Shown: one piece after another, positions 1 to 11,394 of the stretch
Position numbering within the stretch: the first letter of the stretch is position 1
Layout: every line of letters begins with the position of its first letter
Assembly: GCA_017979445.1 (NCBI GenBank)
Contig: CM030714.1
Location: 45,089,220 to 45,153,219, forward strand
From: Akebia trifoliata
Lineage: Eukaryota; Streptophyta; Magnoliopsida; Ranunculales; Lardizabalaceae
Length of the DNA: 64,000 bases
Direction of reading: 5' to 3'
Notes under the pieces: generated by a model
Database searches by the model: none
What the model was told of the DNA's origin: nothing
The model's input: the letters and a program-made list of their open reading frames with translations, nothing else
Made by a program: the position numbers and the translations under genes

Positions 1-241
1 TCCATTACAAATGGGGTCTCCACCATGAATTGGTCACCTAATTAATCAGTGTTTTACTAGGCCAACAGTTTGATAATTCGAGCTTCTACTTTAGAAGCAA
101 AGAATTACAAAAAAAAATTATTTTAGTCTAGAAGGTCCTGGGGGAAAAAGTCAATCATGTATCATTAAAAAAGCGGCACTGAAAAAGCGTAACCGTCAAG
201 CACAAAAGAAATTCAACTTTCTTAATGTCACATGAATCAAC

Positions 242-575
242 TTGACACGTGGTGTACATCAAGAGAGATTGGACCCACCGATCAGTGGATCTCACCAAAG
301 CAATCACTTCAAGCCAATAATCACGGTGACTAGTTGAGAATTGACCATGATCAATTCTTTGTAAGATCATCCAGTCTAACTTCTTTTAAACACCATTTCA
401 GATTCTTTTAATTGATTATGTAATACTTGTTATCTAGAATTTCAGGTTTTTCAACTTTGGGTTGATGTAGTGCGCCCACAACTTAGCAACTTGTTGATTT
501 GCTCAACCATACGTTTATGAGAGAGAGGTTAGTACTTGTCAAACAAGGCAATATATGATATTTGCTCTATTTAAA
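242..575 (+). promoter_or_regulatory. Promoter of left DUF26 gene
   Basis: A TATA-type box TATTTAAA lies at 568-575, about 65 bases before the start codon at 640. Upstream are a perfect G-box CACGTG at 246-251 overlapping a W-box core TTGAC at 242-246, and a full W-box TTGACC at 341-346. The same sites are kept in the second copy. W-boxes bind WRKY factors and G-boxes bind bZIP/bHLH factors. Defence or stress control is an inference from these motifs only. Confidence 0.6.
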
Positions 576-639
576 GGAGAACAATTCCTAGAAAAAAACC
601 AATCCAACAAAAAACATCTCCCTTCCATAATCACTTACC

Positions 640-1365
640 ATGAATTTCTTCATTTCTTCCCCACTTTGTCTCTTATCCTTCACTCTTCTTCTCCACAGCG
701 TCACCTGCATGGATCCTCTCTTTCATTTTTGCTCCTTGTCCAAGAACTATACTTCGAATGGACCTTATGAGAAGAACTTGAACATGTTGGTGAGTTACCT
801 CTCTACCTCAGTACCCAGGACGGGTTATAGCCAAAGCTCTATAGGGAAAGGCCAAGATGTAGTGAACGGGCTTGCTTTATGTCGGGGTGATGTCGCAAGC
901 AAAGAGTGCAAGAATTGTGTTATTGAGGCAAGTAGTGAGATTCGCAATCGCTGTCCCAATGACAAAGGAGCGATCATATGGTACGATTACTGTCTCTTGA
1001 AGTACTCGGATGTAAAGTTCTTTGGAAAAATTGACTACGAAAACAGGTTCTACATGTCGAACATAAATAAAGTAAGCCATCCAGAATCATTTAATAAGAA
1101 AACAAGGGAGCTGTTAATTCAGTTATCTACCAAGGCCCAAGTTACTCCGCTGCTGTTTGCGACTGGAGAAGAACAGCTCGGAGAATCGGATAAACTATAT
1201 GGTCTTGTTCAATGCACAAGGGACCTCTCTAGCACTGAGTGTAAGAAGTGTTTGGACGATGCCATAAATGAGCTTCCTAGCTGTTGTGATGGGAAAGAAG
1301 GAGGAAGGGTTGTTGGTGGGAGTTGTAATTTTAGATATGAACTGTATCCCTTTGTCAATTCTTAG
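640..1365 (+). CDS. Cysteine-rich repeat secretory protein (DUF26/Gnk2)
   Basis: A single-exon gene for a 241-residue secreted protein with two Gnk2/DUF26 domains. Residues 1-23 form a signal peptide (hydrophobic core LLSFTLLLHS). Domain 1 covers roughly 31-130 and domain 2 roughly 140-238. Each holds the family signature C-X8-C-X2-C, seen as CRGDVASKECKNC and CTRDLSSTECKKC. There is no transmembrane segment or kinase domain after domain 2, so this is a CRRSP-type apoplastic protein rather than a CRK receptor kinase or a plasmodesmal PDLP. Length fits CRRSP38-like members (about 250 residues). Family members include the antifungal lectin-like ginkbilobin-2, but a mannose-binding or antifungal role here is inference. 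The start is the first ATG after the TATA box and precedes the signal peptide. A paralogue lies at 33084 with 13 amino-acid differences. Confidence 0.93.
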   Translation: MNFFISSPLCLLSFTLLLHSVTCMDPLFHFCSLSKNYTSNGPYEKNLNMLVSYLSTSVPRTGYSQSSIGKGQDVVNGLALCRGDVASKECKNCVIEASSEIRNRCPNDKGAIIWYDYCLLKYSDVKFFGKIDYENRFYMSNINKVSHPESFNKKTRELLIQLSTKAQVTPLLFATGEEQLGESDKLYGLVQCTRDLSSTECKKCLDDAINELPSCCDGKEGGRVVGGSCNFRYELYPFVNS

Positions 1366-1425
1366 GCGTGAAGAGGTAGAAATTCGAATTTCTAGGATCT
1401 GGGATTATCCAGAATATTATGCATA

Positions 1426-1431
1426 AATAAA
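1426..1431 (+). terminator. Poly(A) signal of left DUF26 gene
   Basis: AATAAA lies 61 bases after the stop codon. The same hexamer stands in the same context in the right copy, near 33870. Confidence 0.6.
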
Positions 1432-1885
1432 GTGTTATAACAACACCTTTTAATTTGTTATTCCTTTTCTTCTATTATTTTTTCCCATCGATGAGTTTTT
1501 ATTTTTAGTTAATTTTCTTTGCTTTATAAAAAGGAAAATGGATTGGAAAGAGGAGAGAAATACAAGTATAGAGAAGGGGGGGCATATCAAACGAACTAAA
1601 GCAATACCAGCTAAATCACCCATAAAAAAAATTTCTTACATCCAAAGGAAAGGAAGATAAAGAATGGGAACTAAAGACTTATCGAATCAAGAAGATAATT
1701 TAGCCAATGTGTCCTTCACCAAATTCCGTTTGCTAAATACATGATGCATGTTCCAATGGGTATTCGAAAATTTGTTCTAGCTATTACGAACTAATGTAGG
1801 GTAGAACACACAATCCTATAACTTATGTTAAAAATCTAGTTCTATAGTGAAATCTCAAGAACTAAAAGTAATGAAGAATTTCTAA
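1432..1885. other. Intergenic, no gene seen
   Basis: The 3' flank of the DUF26 gene, conserved in the other duplicate. Nothing coding was recognised. Confidence 0.6.
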
Positions 1886-2270
1886 CCTTATGTTTGGATT
1901 GAGAGAAATGGATAAAAGAGAAGAGAATTGAAGAGAAAATAAATGAGTTTCTCTCAATTTCTCTTGTTTGGATGGTTAAATGGGGAGAGAAGAGAAAAGA
2001 ATTGGAGAGAAAAAAAATATCAGTTTTCTTTTTCTCCAAAAATGGAAAGAAGAGGAGAGAAACTCTTTTAAAATATTTTATAATTTCAACTCTGCCCCTA
2101 GATCTCTTTTTAAGGTATTTTAAAATTTCAAAATTGTCTTAAGTTCTTTTTTGTTAATCCAAACATGGTGGAGAGAAATTGAATTTCTCTTTTCTTTTCT
2201 TCTCTTCCTTTCTCTTCTCTTCTTTTAATGAATTTCTCTTCTCCCCACTTTTCTCAATCCAACCACAGCC
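1886..2270. mobile_element. Harbinger/Tourist-type MITE
   Basis: A 385-bp insertion present only in the left duplicate. It is flanked by TAA at 1883-1885 and 2271-2273; the right duplicate shows an empty site near 34360 with a single TAA. Ends are inverted: TGTTTGGATTGAGAG on the left, and the complement of CTCAATCCAACCACAGCC on the right. Three-base TWA target duplications and TGTTTGG-type ends fit PIF/Harbinger MITEs. It carries no coding capacity. Confidence 0.75.
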
Positions 2271-2273
2271 TAA

Positions 2274-3751
2274 ATTGAGCAAAACGGACTAGAAACTTCA
2301 ATCTTGATTTGAGATTGATGGAAATCAATCGTAAACATTAAAATTAAACATCAATATCGAGTTCATATGCTCAAAATTACAAAAAAAAAAAAAAAACAAA
2401 AAAAACAAAAAAAAAAAATAGAAACAAAGAAATGGAAGAAATCTCTTCTTATTCTTTTATTAATCAATCTTAAAAAAATTAACTTCAAAATTTACTTATT
2501 AGAACTCCTTATATAGATAACTCCTCCATAACAACTAATAAACCTTCTAAAATACTAAAAAGTAACTTTTTAATTTATCTATAACTACTAACCTTGTAAT
2601 CTTATTAGAACTAAATTGGAATACATAAAATGACTTCAAATTATAACTTAAAGAATAAAAACGAATTTTAAACATTAAATAAATTAGAAGCAAAGTAGAA
2701 AAATGAACATTTTAAAATTGAAATAGAAACTAACTAGGACTATTTAATAATTTAAAAAATAGAAATTCAATAAAAGAGGAGTCCTAGCATAAGTTGAGTT
2801 AGGTCTTGAGGACCATTCAAAGATTCGATCGAGTTGACTCAGTCAAATTGAGTTCACTCTGTCAAATAGATTTGACTCAATGAATGTTGTTGATTTCTTT
2901 CTTCAATGCTTCTTAACTTGATCATAGAAATTGAGATATGTGTCAGCAAATCTATCTACATCACGAACCTATTCTTTAAGAACCCAACTCATATGAGTCA
3001 ATCCCATTCTTCAAGGCATAAACTAGGACTATAAAATCAGTATCATCACAACCAACAGTGTCACACAAATCTGTTAAATATACTTGGAGACTATTAGATA
3101 AAGCTCTTATCTTTTTCTTTTTCATTTTCATTTTTTTTTATTTTTTTGTTTGCCAGGAAGTAAAAAAATTAGATTATAAACTTGAATTATACATGACTAA
3201 CAGGGGCATAGCCCATCTTTTACAAGAAATCAGCTATGCTATTTGAGATTAAAATGGAAGCAATGAGCCCAGAGAAGACCTAAGTAGTTGTTACAAGCAA
3301 TGCAACCACCCCAATTCACCTAGGTTGCCTCTATTATGTCCATCTAAATTTAACTTAATCCAACCAACTGAGATTCAAATCCAACAAACTGCTTTTAATG
3401 GTCTAGGATTCCTAAGAATCAAATGGATTCATAAATGTTTGCAAATGGACCATCAGACGATTTGGACTTTCATCCTTACCCTGAAACATCAATTTTTATT
3501 CTTTCAACCATGACAAAATAAGTTGGAGAGCATAGCGAGATATTGATTTGGATCCATCAAAGATCACTTAGTTTTTTCTATCTTCCTAGCTAAGAGGTAG
3601 CTTCTAAGTAGTCCCTTAGGCAAGTTTGAATAGTAGTTCATTACTGGGTAGGGCGGAGTTAGGCCCAAGCGTGGGATTTTCTCCAACAGCTAGGTTAGAA
3701 TGAGGGCTTTAAAACAACAACAACTAAAAACTCTGTCCACACCTGCCTTGG
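2274..3751. other. Intergenic, AT-rich
   Basis: Contains an A-rich tract at 2381-2420 and a cluster of GTTGACTC-like repeats near 2830-2885. It is matched in the right duplicate. No gene was seen. Confidence 0.55.
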
Positions 3752-3980
3752 TAAGCAACAGGAGAAAAATAGATGATCAAGGGTTTTAGACTCAGGGTCA
3801 AAAAGAAACCAATTGAGTCTTGCTCCTCATCCTTAATGATTTAATTGGACAAGAGTTATGTGATAAGAAACAAGAGAAAAATAGATGATCTATCAACGGT
3901 TTTAGACTCATGGACATAGAGAAACCAATTGAGTCTTGCACCTCATCCTTAATGATTTTATTGGACAAGAGTATTGTGAT
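3752..3980. repeat. Tandem duplication, 112-bp unit, two copies
   Basis: Units begin at 3752 and 3864 and share long blocks such as ACCAATTGAGTCTTGC and CCTCATCCTTAATGATT. This segment falls in the part missing from the right duplicate. Confidence 0.8.
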
Positions 3981-4026
3981 ATTGCACATGTGAATTGCAA
4001 TTTTGTCCGACGCGGAGGAGGAGGGA

Positions 4027-4045
4027 GGGGGGGGGGGGGGGGGGG
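4027..4045. repeat. Poly(G) tract, 19 G
   Basis: An uninterrupted run of G in AT-rich DNA. Two longer runs occur elsewhere in the window. Confidence 0.95.
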
Positions 4046-6309
4046 ATAAGACTTTTTTAGAATCTTTTTGCACTAGGGATTAATCTTATTTCCTAGGTAG
4101 GACCATCTGAATGTGCTACCTCCTACTAAGGAAAGCTAATTAATAGATATATCAATTTTAGCAAGAAAGCACATTAACACATACAGCAGAAATTTAATTA
4201 AATCAAGCAAATTTAGACATGAATTTAATCAAATACTTAATGCACACGAGATTTATAATGGTTCACCCAGATGCCTACATCCATTCCCAAGGGTCCCTTT
4301 CTTAAGGTCTTGGCTTTCCACTACCTAAAGGTTTATAGTTCACCTCGAACCTTTGACAGCTGATTTTTTGGTAGGACCAATCACTAAACCTTACTCAAGA
4401 GTTTGTACACACACCATGATTTTGACAAGGCTAACCAAGAACCCAACTAGGAAGATATTCCCTAAACACCTAGGTTTTTACTGAGGAAAACCTAGTAAAC
4501 CCATCACTCACTCTTTATTAGTTCTTTACCAATGAAGAGCTTGGTTTTTTACAAGAAGCAAACAAAGAAACCCATAAACTAAAGAAAAATGATAAAGTTG
4601 GAGGTCTTGTAGACTTGAGTCTTAAAAGCTTCATTGTACTTCCAACTCCAATAAGCTCTATCTAGAACTCCATGAGATGTTCCAAGAAGAATAGAAAGTT
4701 GTGCCAAGGATGAAGGTGAAGTTAATGGTCTAACCTTAATATTTTGAGAGGGTTTTCTAAGAAAACTAGGATTTATAAGGTCCTACAGTTGGAAAAGAAG
4801 AGTGTGGCTTGTTTGTGTAAGTGGCAACACAAAACTCTCTAATGACTCAAGCAAAAATCCTAATCGAACAAGGTTTCTATTTAAAGATTTTTGGACATGG
4901 TGGATATGTTTGGTTAGCCAAGGAGCCCTTCTCGGTTAACGGAGTGTCTAACGATTATCTTTAAAAAAAAATATCTTCGGCTAGGCAAAGCTGACCGAAA
5001 GCTCGAGGCTCGAAATATACTACCTATGGAAATCAAACCGAGAGCCCTTCAGTTAGCCAAGAAATGTACATTGATTAGACAAATAGTTCTATTCAATTAG
5101 CTGAAGCTAACTGAAGGAGTTTAAGAAGTTTGTATTGTCTCTAGAAATGTAACCAAAAGACGTCCAATTAGCCAAAAGTGAACTTTGGGCTGGCCGAACA
5201 ATTCTCTTCATCTTTTCAAAGCTAATCGAAAGGGTAACCAAAGGAACAAAAAATTTCAAGTTTAAATTCAGTTATCTTAGGGCTTCTACGGAACTTGACG
5301 TCAAATTTATCCCTTTTGTCATGTAGTGTAGGTCACCTACTTTGAGTCCATGGAGGTCTTAAGGTCTTCTTAAGAAGGCACAACCTGAAACTAAACTTTT
5401 GGGAACAATGTTGAAGGTTATGAATCCAATGATGCTTTAGAAGCACAAATTAAAAGACCTTCATTCACACTTTGGTCACGGAATTGACGGCAAAGACTCC
5501 CAAGAATTGACATTATGGAACAGCTTCCATGGTAATAATTTCATCTTCGCTGGGTCATAAGCTAATTTAGTAGAAAATTCATGATGTCTTAATCCAAAAA
5601 ATTGTGTCAAACAATCCTAGAGTGGGAGAGAAGTAATGGATAGTGTACATCCTCACCTGACTAAATTTCCTCGCTCTTTTGGGATTCATCACAAATGCCC
5701 AATGGCCATACTCAGGGGCAGAGCTAAGGTTTTTGGCTAGTGGGGACTAAGTGCTAACGATGGTCGACTGATAATCTTGGCTTCCTTCCATTCAAATTTT
5801 GGACTTTTTACAAAAAATGATGGTTGGGCAATCATTTTCATAATAGTGACAGAAGATTTCCACTAAAATCATAGATATTAGGACTTATAAAAATGTTTGG
5901 CTTAAGCTTAATATCTCAAAAGTTTATTTCTTTAACATTTAAGTCTCAAGAATAAGAAATGATTTTTAGGGAGTTGAAGATCATGGATTTTGGCAAGAAA
6001 ATATTCCCCAAAACTCGTACAACTTTTTCTATAAACATTTTTGAATTTATCTAAATTGAATCTCCTTCGAATGTAATTAAAGAATCTGAATTTTGTTAGT
6101 ATGTTTCTGAGAGTGAATAAAGGTTGAATTTGAAGGCCCCAAGTCCTTTTTTATTAGTTTGGGGATATAGAGGCCAATGGACGCATGTTGCCAATTTGCA
6201 AAACACATGGGATATCTCTAATATCCACCTAAACATGCGGGGCTAAATCACAAAGTTTTTGTTTTTTTTTAAAGCACAATGGGGTCTTTGCAAGGTTGCA
6301 AATGCAAGG

Positions 6310-6310
<1 letters not shown>
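4046..6310. other. Intergenic, unclassified dispersed-repeat-like DNA
   Basis: No open frame of note. The block at 4255-4620 (phrases such as GCCTACATCCATTCCCAAGG) and the GGTTAGCC-rich block at 4900-5260 look like non-coding parts of old transposons, but no termini were found. All of it is duplicated at about 36050-38300. Confidence 0.45.

Positions 6311-6359
<49 letters not shown>
6311..6359. repeat. (TA)n microsatellite, 49 bp
   Basis: About 24 TA repeats. The right duplicate has only a short TATA at the same place (near 38310), so the array arose or expanded after duplication. Confidence 0.97.
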
Positions 6360-6361
<2 letters not shown>

Positions 6362-6621
6362 AATTTGATCAAAACATTGGGTGTTAAATTACCATTTTTT
6401 TTTCTAAAAATTTGGGTAGAAAACGGAAGTGAGGGTCCTTAAGCCATTTTCCATGAGTCTTAGTAACAAAGTTCAGATTTGATAATTATTCGGTAAAGGA
6501 TCAATTCGTATAAGTTCCAAAAAGTTTCAGTCCAAAAATGGGAAAATTTTGAACCATATAGAAATGATGTTTTTGGATTTCCTAACAAAACACATCGCAT
6601 CTTCAACCTCCACCAAATTCC

Positions 6622-6906
6622 TATTTGGTTGTTTTAGATTTGAATGTTGAAGAAAATAAAAAAATTAGTTTGAAAAGTAAATTTAGAGATCTATTAAAAT
6701 GTTTTGATTTAATTATCTTAAGAGTTATGAAAATGATTTTTGAATCTGATTCTACGCTCTTAGTTAATTGGCTGAAAAGGGAAATATTACCTTGGAAGCT
6801 TGATTCTTGTTTTCATCAAATCAGATAAGCACTCTCAAATAAGATATGAAAATTTCAGCATGTATGGAGACAAGGAAATATGGTGACGGATGTTCTTGCA
6901 CACCAT
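6622..6906 (+). pseudogene. RNase H-like (RVT_3-type) relic, left copy
   Basis: In one reading frame the text resembles the C-terminal half of plant RNase H-like domains linked to non-LTR elements. It has an ESDSTLLVNWL segment near 6747 and an HVWRQGNMVTDVLA segment at 6859-6900, matching the family pattern ESDS...HV.REGN..AD.LA. Two in-frame stops break it (6826-6828 and 6847-6849). The right copy has sense codons at both places, so these stops arose after duplication. No start or upstream half is visible. Confidence 0.6.
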
Positions 6907-7232
6907 AAAATTGTCCAAATAATTTCCTCAAATCCTTACTAATTCAGATTCGGTATACTCTATTATTTGCATCAAGAATGAGCTACAACTTTCCTTGTGG
7001 ATGGTACAGTTGACTCAAATTGAGCAGCAATATGTTTTATGGTGTCTTAAGCAATGTCACAAAATCGTCCAAATAATTTGGAAATTTTAGAAAAATTCAT
7101 CGAATAATAGACCAACTGATTAAATTGACAAATTATGTGGCGATACCATCGTCTTCAACATCATTCTTCTTCTAAAATCTTATTAAACATTCCTTCAGTT
7201 TTCATTTCAAAATAAGAATCTTGACTTTCGTT

Positions 7233-7704
7233 TTAGAACTCGTAGTGTTCAACCTTCAAGGCAAGCTTTTTACCCTTCAACCTTGAAATATCAAGAATAT
7301 AGGATTTTTTTAGTAGTTTGAAAATGATGGTTTTGAGGAATAAACCAAACAACATTTGTACAATCTGCGAATATGTTGAGTTTTTTGTGAAGTTGCATTG
7401 GAATAAAGTAGAGATCCTTGAACCCAGTTCCACCAAATGTGTAAGTTCCCTTGAGCTTCCTCAATTCCTCGTGAAAGGCTTCCATCTGACTTAAAAGTTT
7501 TTCTTCAATTGTGTTCTTTTCTGGCTTTCTTCCCCAATTAGATTCCCCGTGACAAGTTGCCTCTGCTTGCTGTGCCACTGGGTACTGGACAAAAACGAGT
7601 AGCCTGAGCTAGTGCTGGTATCTGAACTGGAGTTGCTGAGCGGGTTGAGCAGATCCTGAAGCTTGTTGTTGGTGCATGGGGATGTGAAAAACTCCCACTG
7701 ATCG
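7233..7704 (-). pseudogene. Degenerate gag-like fragment, left copy
   Basis: Read on the minus strand, a segment around 7430-7578 gives EATCHGESNWGRKPEKN, then a charged helix and KGTYTFGGTGFKDLYF. This resembles the linker and capsid start of plant Ty3/gypsy gag proteins, where a coiled segment is followed by an EG.D.FG...LCL pattern. Downstream text is frameshifted. It is interrupted upstream by the Mutator-type element at 7714. Family placement is tentative. Confidence 0.4.
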
Positions 7705-7713
7705 TTAATGCTT

Positions 7714-9466
7714 GGGAAATTATAAAAAAATTAAAAGAAAAACTAACGAGAATAAATATTTATAAAAAATATAAATATTTTGTTGAAATTATCAATAGGA
7801 ACGTAAAATGCCACTTGAATTTCTTATGTTTCGACAATAATACCCTGAACTTCAAAAAATGCTACTTCAAGTGGAGTTTTTTTTTTTTTTTTTCTCGCAT
7901 CCTACCTCTTTAGGGATGTGCAATTGCAATTTTCTTGGATTTTGAGAAATAAAAAAAAATTAGTTTAAAAAATAAGTGAAGGACAAGTCTAACTTGTGAA
8001 GGAGAAATAAATTAACAAGGGCAACTCACATCATAGCCAAATTATATTGTGTCATATGGGTTAAAAGTTTAAGAATGAATTGATTTTGGTGAGGATGATC
8101 TCTATGATTAGGAGATCACCCTCACAAAAAATTAGACCATTCCGAAAATTCTAATCCCATCAAAACAAATTCAAAAATTGTACATTATTCGTTTTTTTTT
8201 TGTTTTGTTTTTTTTTTTGTAAATGAGTTTTGATTGGGTTAAAAGTCTCGAAATGGGCTGATTTTTTGTGAGGTGATTGAATAATTATAAAGATCATCCT
8301 CACCAAAAATAAGTTCATTCTGAATCTTTTAACCTATATAAGACAATAATTCAGTTATGTGTAGACTGCCCTTATTAATTCATGGGGTGCTTTTATAATT
8401 ATCCTATTTTGTAATATTTAAAAGGGAAACATTTTCCTAACTAACTTAGTAAATATTTTAAGCCTTAGTAAGACTTGCTTTGATTAAATGGATTAACACA
8501 TTAACAATCCAATGCCACAGTCCTTTAGATTTCATCAAAAAGCTTAGATTAAAAGAAAAAAATTCAGAAAACAATTTTTTTTTGAGTTTGATCGGAGGTT
8601 TTGAAAATAGACGGCTACCGAAATTCCACCTGACTCCAAAATTAAAATTTAAAATTAAAATTCAATGGTTGATATTAGTTTTTTATTTATTTTTTTTAAA
8701 ATTTTTTTTCTTCTAAGTTCATATAATTTTTCCCTCTAAAACCCATGAAGCATGGGATCATGTTTCTTACTATACCATTTTGAAGATTCAAAAGAGAAAC
8801 ATTTTCCTTACTAACTAGATACAGATTTTTAGCCTTATTAAGGGTTGTTTTACTCAAATGGATTACCACATTAGCAATTCAACACCACAACCCTTTAAAT
8901 TTCATTGAAAAATCCATATCCAAAACTTTTGGCTTGATCAAAGGTTTTGAAAATTTATGGCTACCAAACTTCCACCTCACTCAAAAATTTAAAATTAAAA
9001 TTCAACTGTGAAAATAATTTTTTTTTACTATAGAATTTTGTCTTCTACAATCTTGAAGCATCGGATCATGTTTTTTTATGTCACAAGATGAGTCCAAGGA
9101 CCCTTACTAGAGGTGAAATCCTTACTAACCTAGTAAGGCTAGTCGTACTCTTTGCAAAACAGGCAACCTTGATTTGACTGACGTGCAAATGTCATTTTCT
9201 CGATTTTTAATTAAAATGACCTTGATTATATTAATTTTAAATTTACAATTGGGGTATTTATCACCATTCAAAGTTAAAGTCATTTTCCTTATATTTAAAA
9301 AATAAAAAAAGCCACTTCGAGTGGCTTTTTTTAAAGGGTAATTTAGTAAATGGATCAAAACGTCACTTGAAGTGACGTTTTGGGTTCCTATCTGTAATTT
9401 CGACAAAATAATTATCTTTTTGCAAACTATTTATGCACGTGTCTTTTTTTTTCATATAATTTCCCC
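7714..9466. mobile_element. Non-autonomous Mutator-type element (MULE), left copy
   Basis: A 1753-bp element bounded by a perfect 9-bp target-site duplication TTAATGCTT at 7705-7713 and 9467-9475. Ends are long inverted repeats of about 120 bp: GGGAAATTATAA at the left, and ATAATTTCCCC closing the right. Inner parts share a TTCCTATNNNTAATTTCGACAAAAT-type block in inverted order. Nine-base duplications with long TIRs are the mark of Mutator-like elements. No transposase frame is present. It is inserted in the gag-like relic and present in both duplicates, so it predates the duplication. Confidence 0.82.
8020..8380. mobile_element. Foldback element nested in the left MULE
   Basis: The two halves are inverted copies. 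Left half: GGGCAACTCACATC, then GGTGAGGATGATCTC. Right half: GATCATCCTCACC, then AGACTGCCC. The better preserved version in the right duplicate (about 40303-40732) shows inverted repeats of about 130 bp. A related copy lies at 11935-12160. Confidence 0.6.
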
Positions 9467-9475
9467 TTAATGCTT

Positions 9476-11394
9476 TTAGAAACATATTCTTTTTAGCGAT
9501 ATTCCTCTTTAGTGGGTGTAGTGGGTGAAACACATGAAGTAGGTACAACGAGTAATGATCATTTTCTAACTAGAAAATCTTCACTTGGTCAATACTCCAG
9601 CTGACGTGGCACAGACACAGAAAGATAGAACTTTTTCCTCGGGATACAGAACTACACATGGTACATTTGCGACCAATGTTACTGCTTGTTTGGATCACCT
9701 TGGTAAAAAGGAAAGAATGCATTTGTTTTTTCTTTAATTTTATGCAGAAAAGGGAAAGATGCCCAATCCAAATCCAATGATTATCTTGTTCAATTATTCC
9801 TTACCAAGAGTTAAATTGAATGACGACCCTATTGAATCTTTTATTGATGCTATTTCTAACTACAATCTAAAGACTTGGGCTCTTTTTTAAGCTTTTGAGA
9901 GAATTGTTTATGAAAGAGAGCGAGGCATAACTGCAGATAGACACAGCCCTAAGTGAGGTGACTCGAAATAATCTTTAAAGCATCAATGTAGTCAGTTTAA
10001 ATCTTTTGGTTTGGACTGAAATGGTGTTAACTTGATGGAATAGTCATTGGATTTGGATTGTTCCCATTTGATTTGCAATGTCTGCATTGGCACATGTTTC
10101 TGCCCAATTTGTTTTGGAGATTTTAGTGATTTGTCACAAAGGGAATGTAAAGACAGTCTGTGCATTGATCGATGCCACGAAAGTGTCAATTTTCCATGAT
10201 TGGTGTATCAGACTTGGCAGTCAAAATTTCTTATTCTTGCTTAACACCTATATGATTTCTTCTGTAATTCTGATCCACCTTGGTTTCAAGTACTTAGTGG
10301 TAGTCCAATTACTGTTTTCAAAATCTTGATATTCATTTACTTATAGAAATTGAATGGCATTGTGCTACCCCATAGGATTTGGGCTCTAAGATGTAGTGCA
10401 ATGGGCCCATGTCGTACTTAGTGTTGGAAACATAGTTTAGTTATTTAAGAGAGTTTCTATTGCCACACCAATTTTTACTAATGCCACATGAACTGCATGT
10501 AATTTTTTGGTGATTTGTATAGGAATTGGTGTGGCATTGGTAAAACTTGGCATGGCAATAGTAGCTGTCTTATTTAATTAGAAGTTATGAATAGGATGTA
10601 TAACTTTCAGTAAGGATAATATCATTGGCATACATAAAAGAATGATCGAGATGGAACTGACACAATGCTGAACAAATAAAGATGTATCAACATCATTACA
10701 ATCAAATACAAGAGAAAACTAATACACGTAATCCCATCAAACCAAGAACAGCATACTTGCTTAAGTCCATAAAGGGACTAATGTAACCTACATGCATAAG
10801 TCCCTTTATGGTAGCAAAGGCAAATTAAATTGGACAGGAAGAGCAAGAATGACTCTTATTGTGTATTGTTTGAAATAGGACTGTATTCAATGCCATGCTC
10901 CTGCTGATAACTCTTTGCAACAAGGTAGACATTATAACGAGCAATAGACCATCCATGTTCTAGCCTCTGCGTCAAGGAAAAGGCCCCTTAACTTCTGAAG
11001 TAGCCTCTTGAAGCTCAAGCCCAAATTAAAAATACTAGACATGTCACAACAATTCCCTTGGAGAGTTAAGTTTAATGGTAATTTACCAAAACTTGCACAG
11101 AAAATTGACAAATTAATAAAATGGTATACTATTCATCTTAATTTTGAAAACAGTAAATTACCATTTTCAAAATAAGTTATTTTATTAAAATGGCAAATCT
11201 TGAAATGAACAATATTTTGATATCAAAAATGCTTTTTTAGCATTTTTTTTTATATATAAAACAATATACATATCTCATGGTTAAGTAAACAAGTAGAAAT
11301 AGAACTGTTTTAGTACCGTGACGTTTCTTTTCAAGATCTTATTTATTTCAACAGTCAACAGCCTCGTTATAGATCTACAATACCTTAGATCTTA
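9476..11394. other. Intergenic tail of the left duplicate
   Basis: No gene was recognised. 9570-9680 holds one arm of the foldback family described at 12572 (core CCTCGGGATACA). 10163-10748 is absent from the right duplicate. 11030-11260 is one arm of a larger inverted repeat whose second arm survives only in the right duplicate (43420-43568). Confidence 0.5.

Larger units (their letters stand above)
1..11394 (+). repeat. Segmental duplication, left copy
   Basis: This stretch aligns in the same orientation with 32402-43388. Matching landmarks are the DUF26 gene (640 versus 33084), the leader of the RNase H-like relic (6622 versus 38578), the Mutator-type element (7714 versus 39992) and a shared block near the right edge that ends about 11391 versus 43388. 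The left edge lies outside the window. Copies differ by substitutions and by several hundred-base indels, so the duplication is not very recent. Confidence 0.93.

Noticed and set aside
155..370. A 71-residue minus-strand open frame conserved in both duplicates (155-370 and 32560-32775)
   Set aside because: It lies in the promoter of the DUF26 gene and overlaps the G-box and W-box. Conservation is explained by duplication, and the protein has no family features.
3798..4073. Minus-strand frame with a poly-proline start
   Set aside because: The prolines are only the poly(G) tract read backwards. The frame overlaps the 112-bp tandem repeat and is absent from the other duplicate.
10078..10329. 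An 83-residue plus-strand frame in the left duplicate
   Set aside because: It spans the edge of the segment missing from the right copy, and shows no conserved motif or codon pattern.
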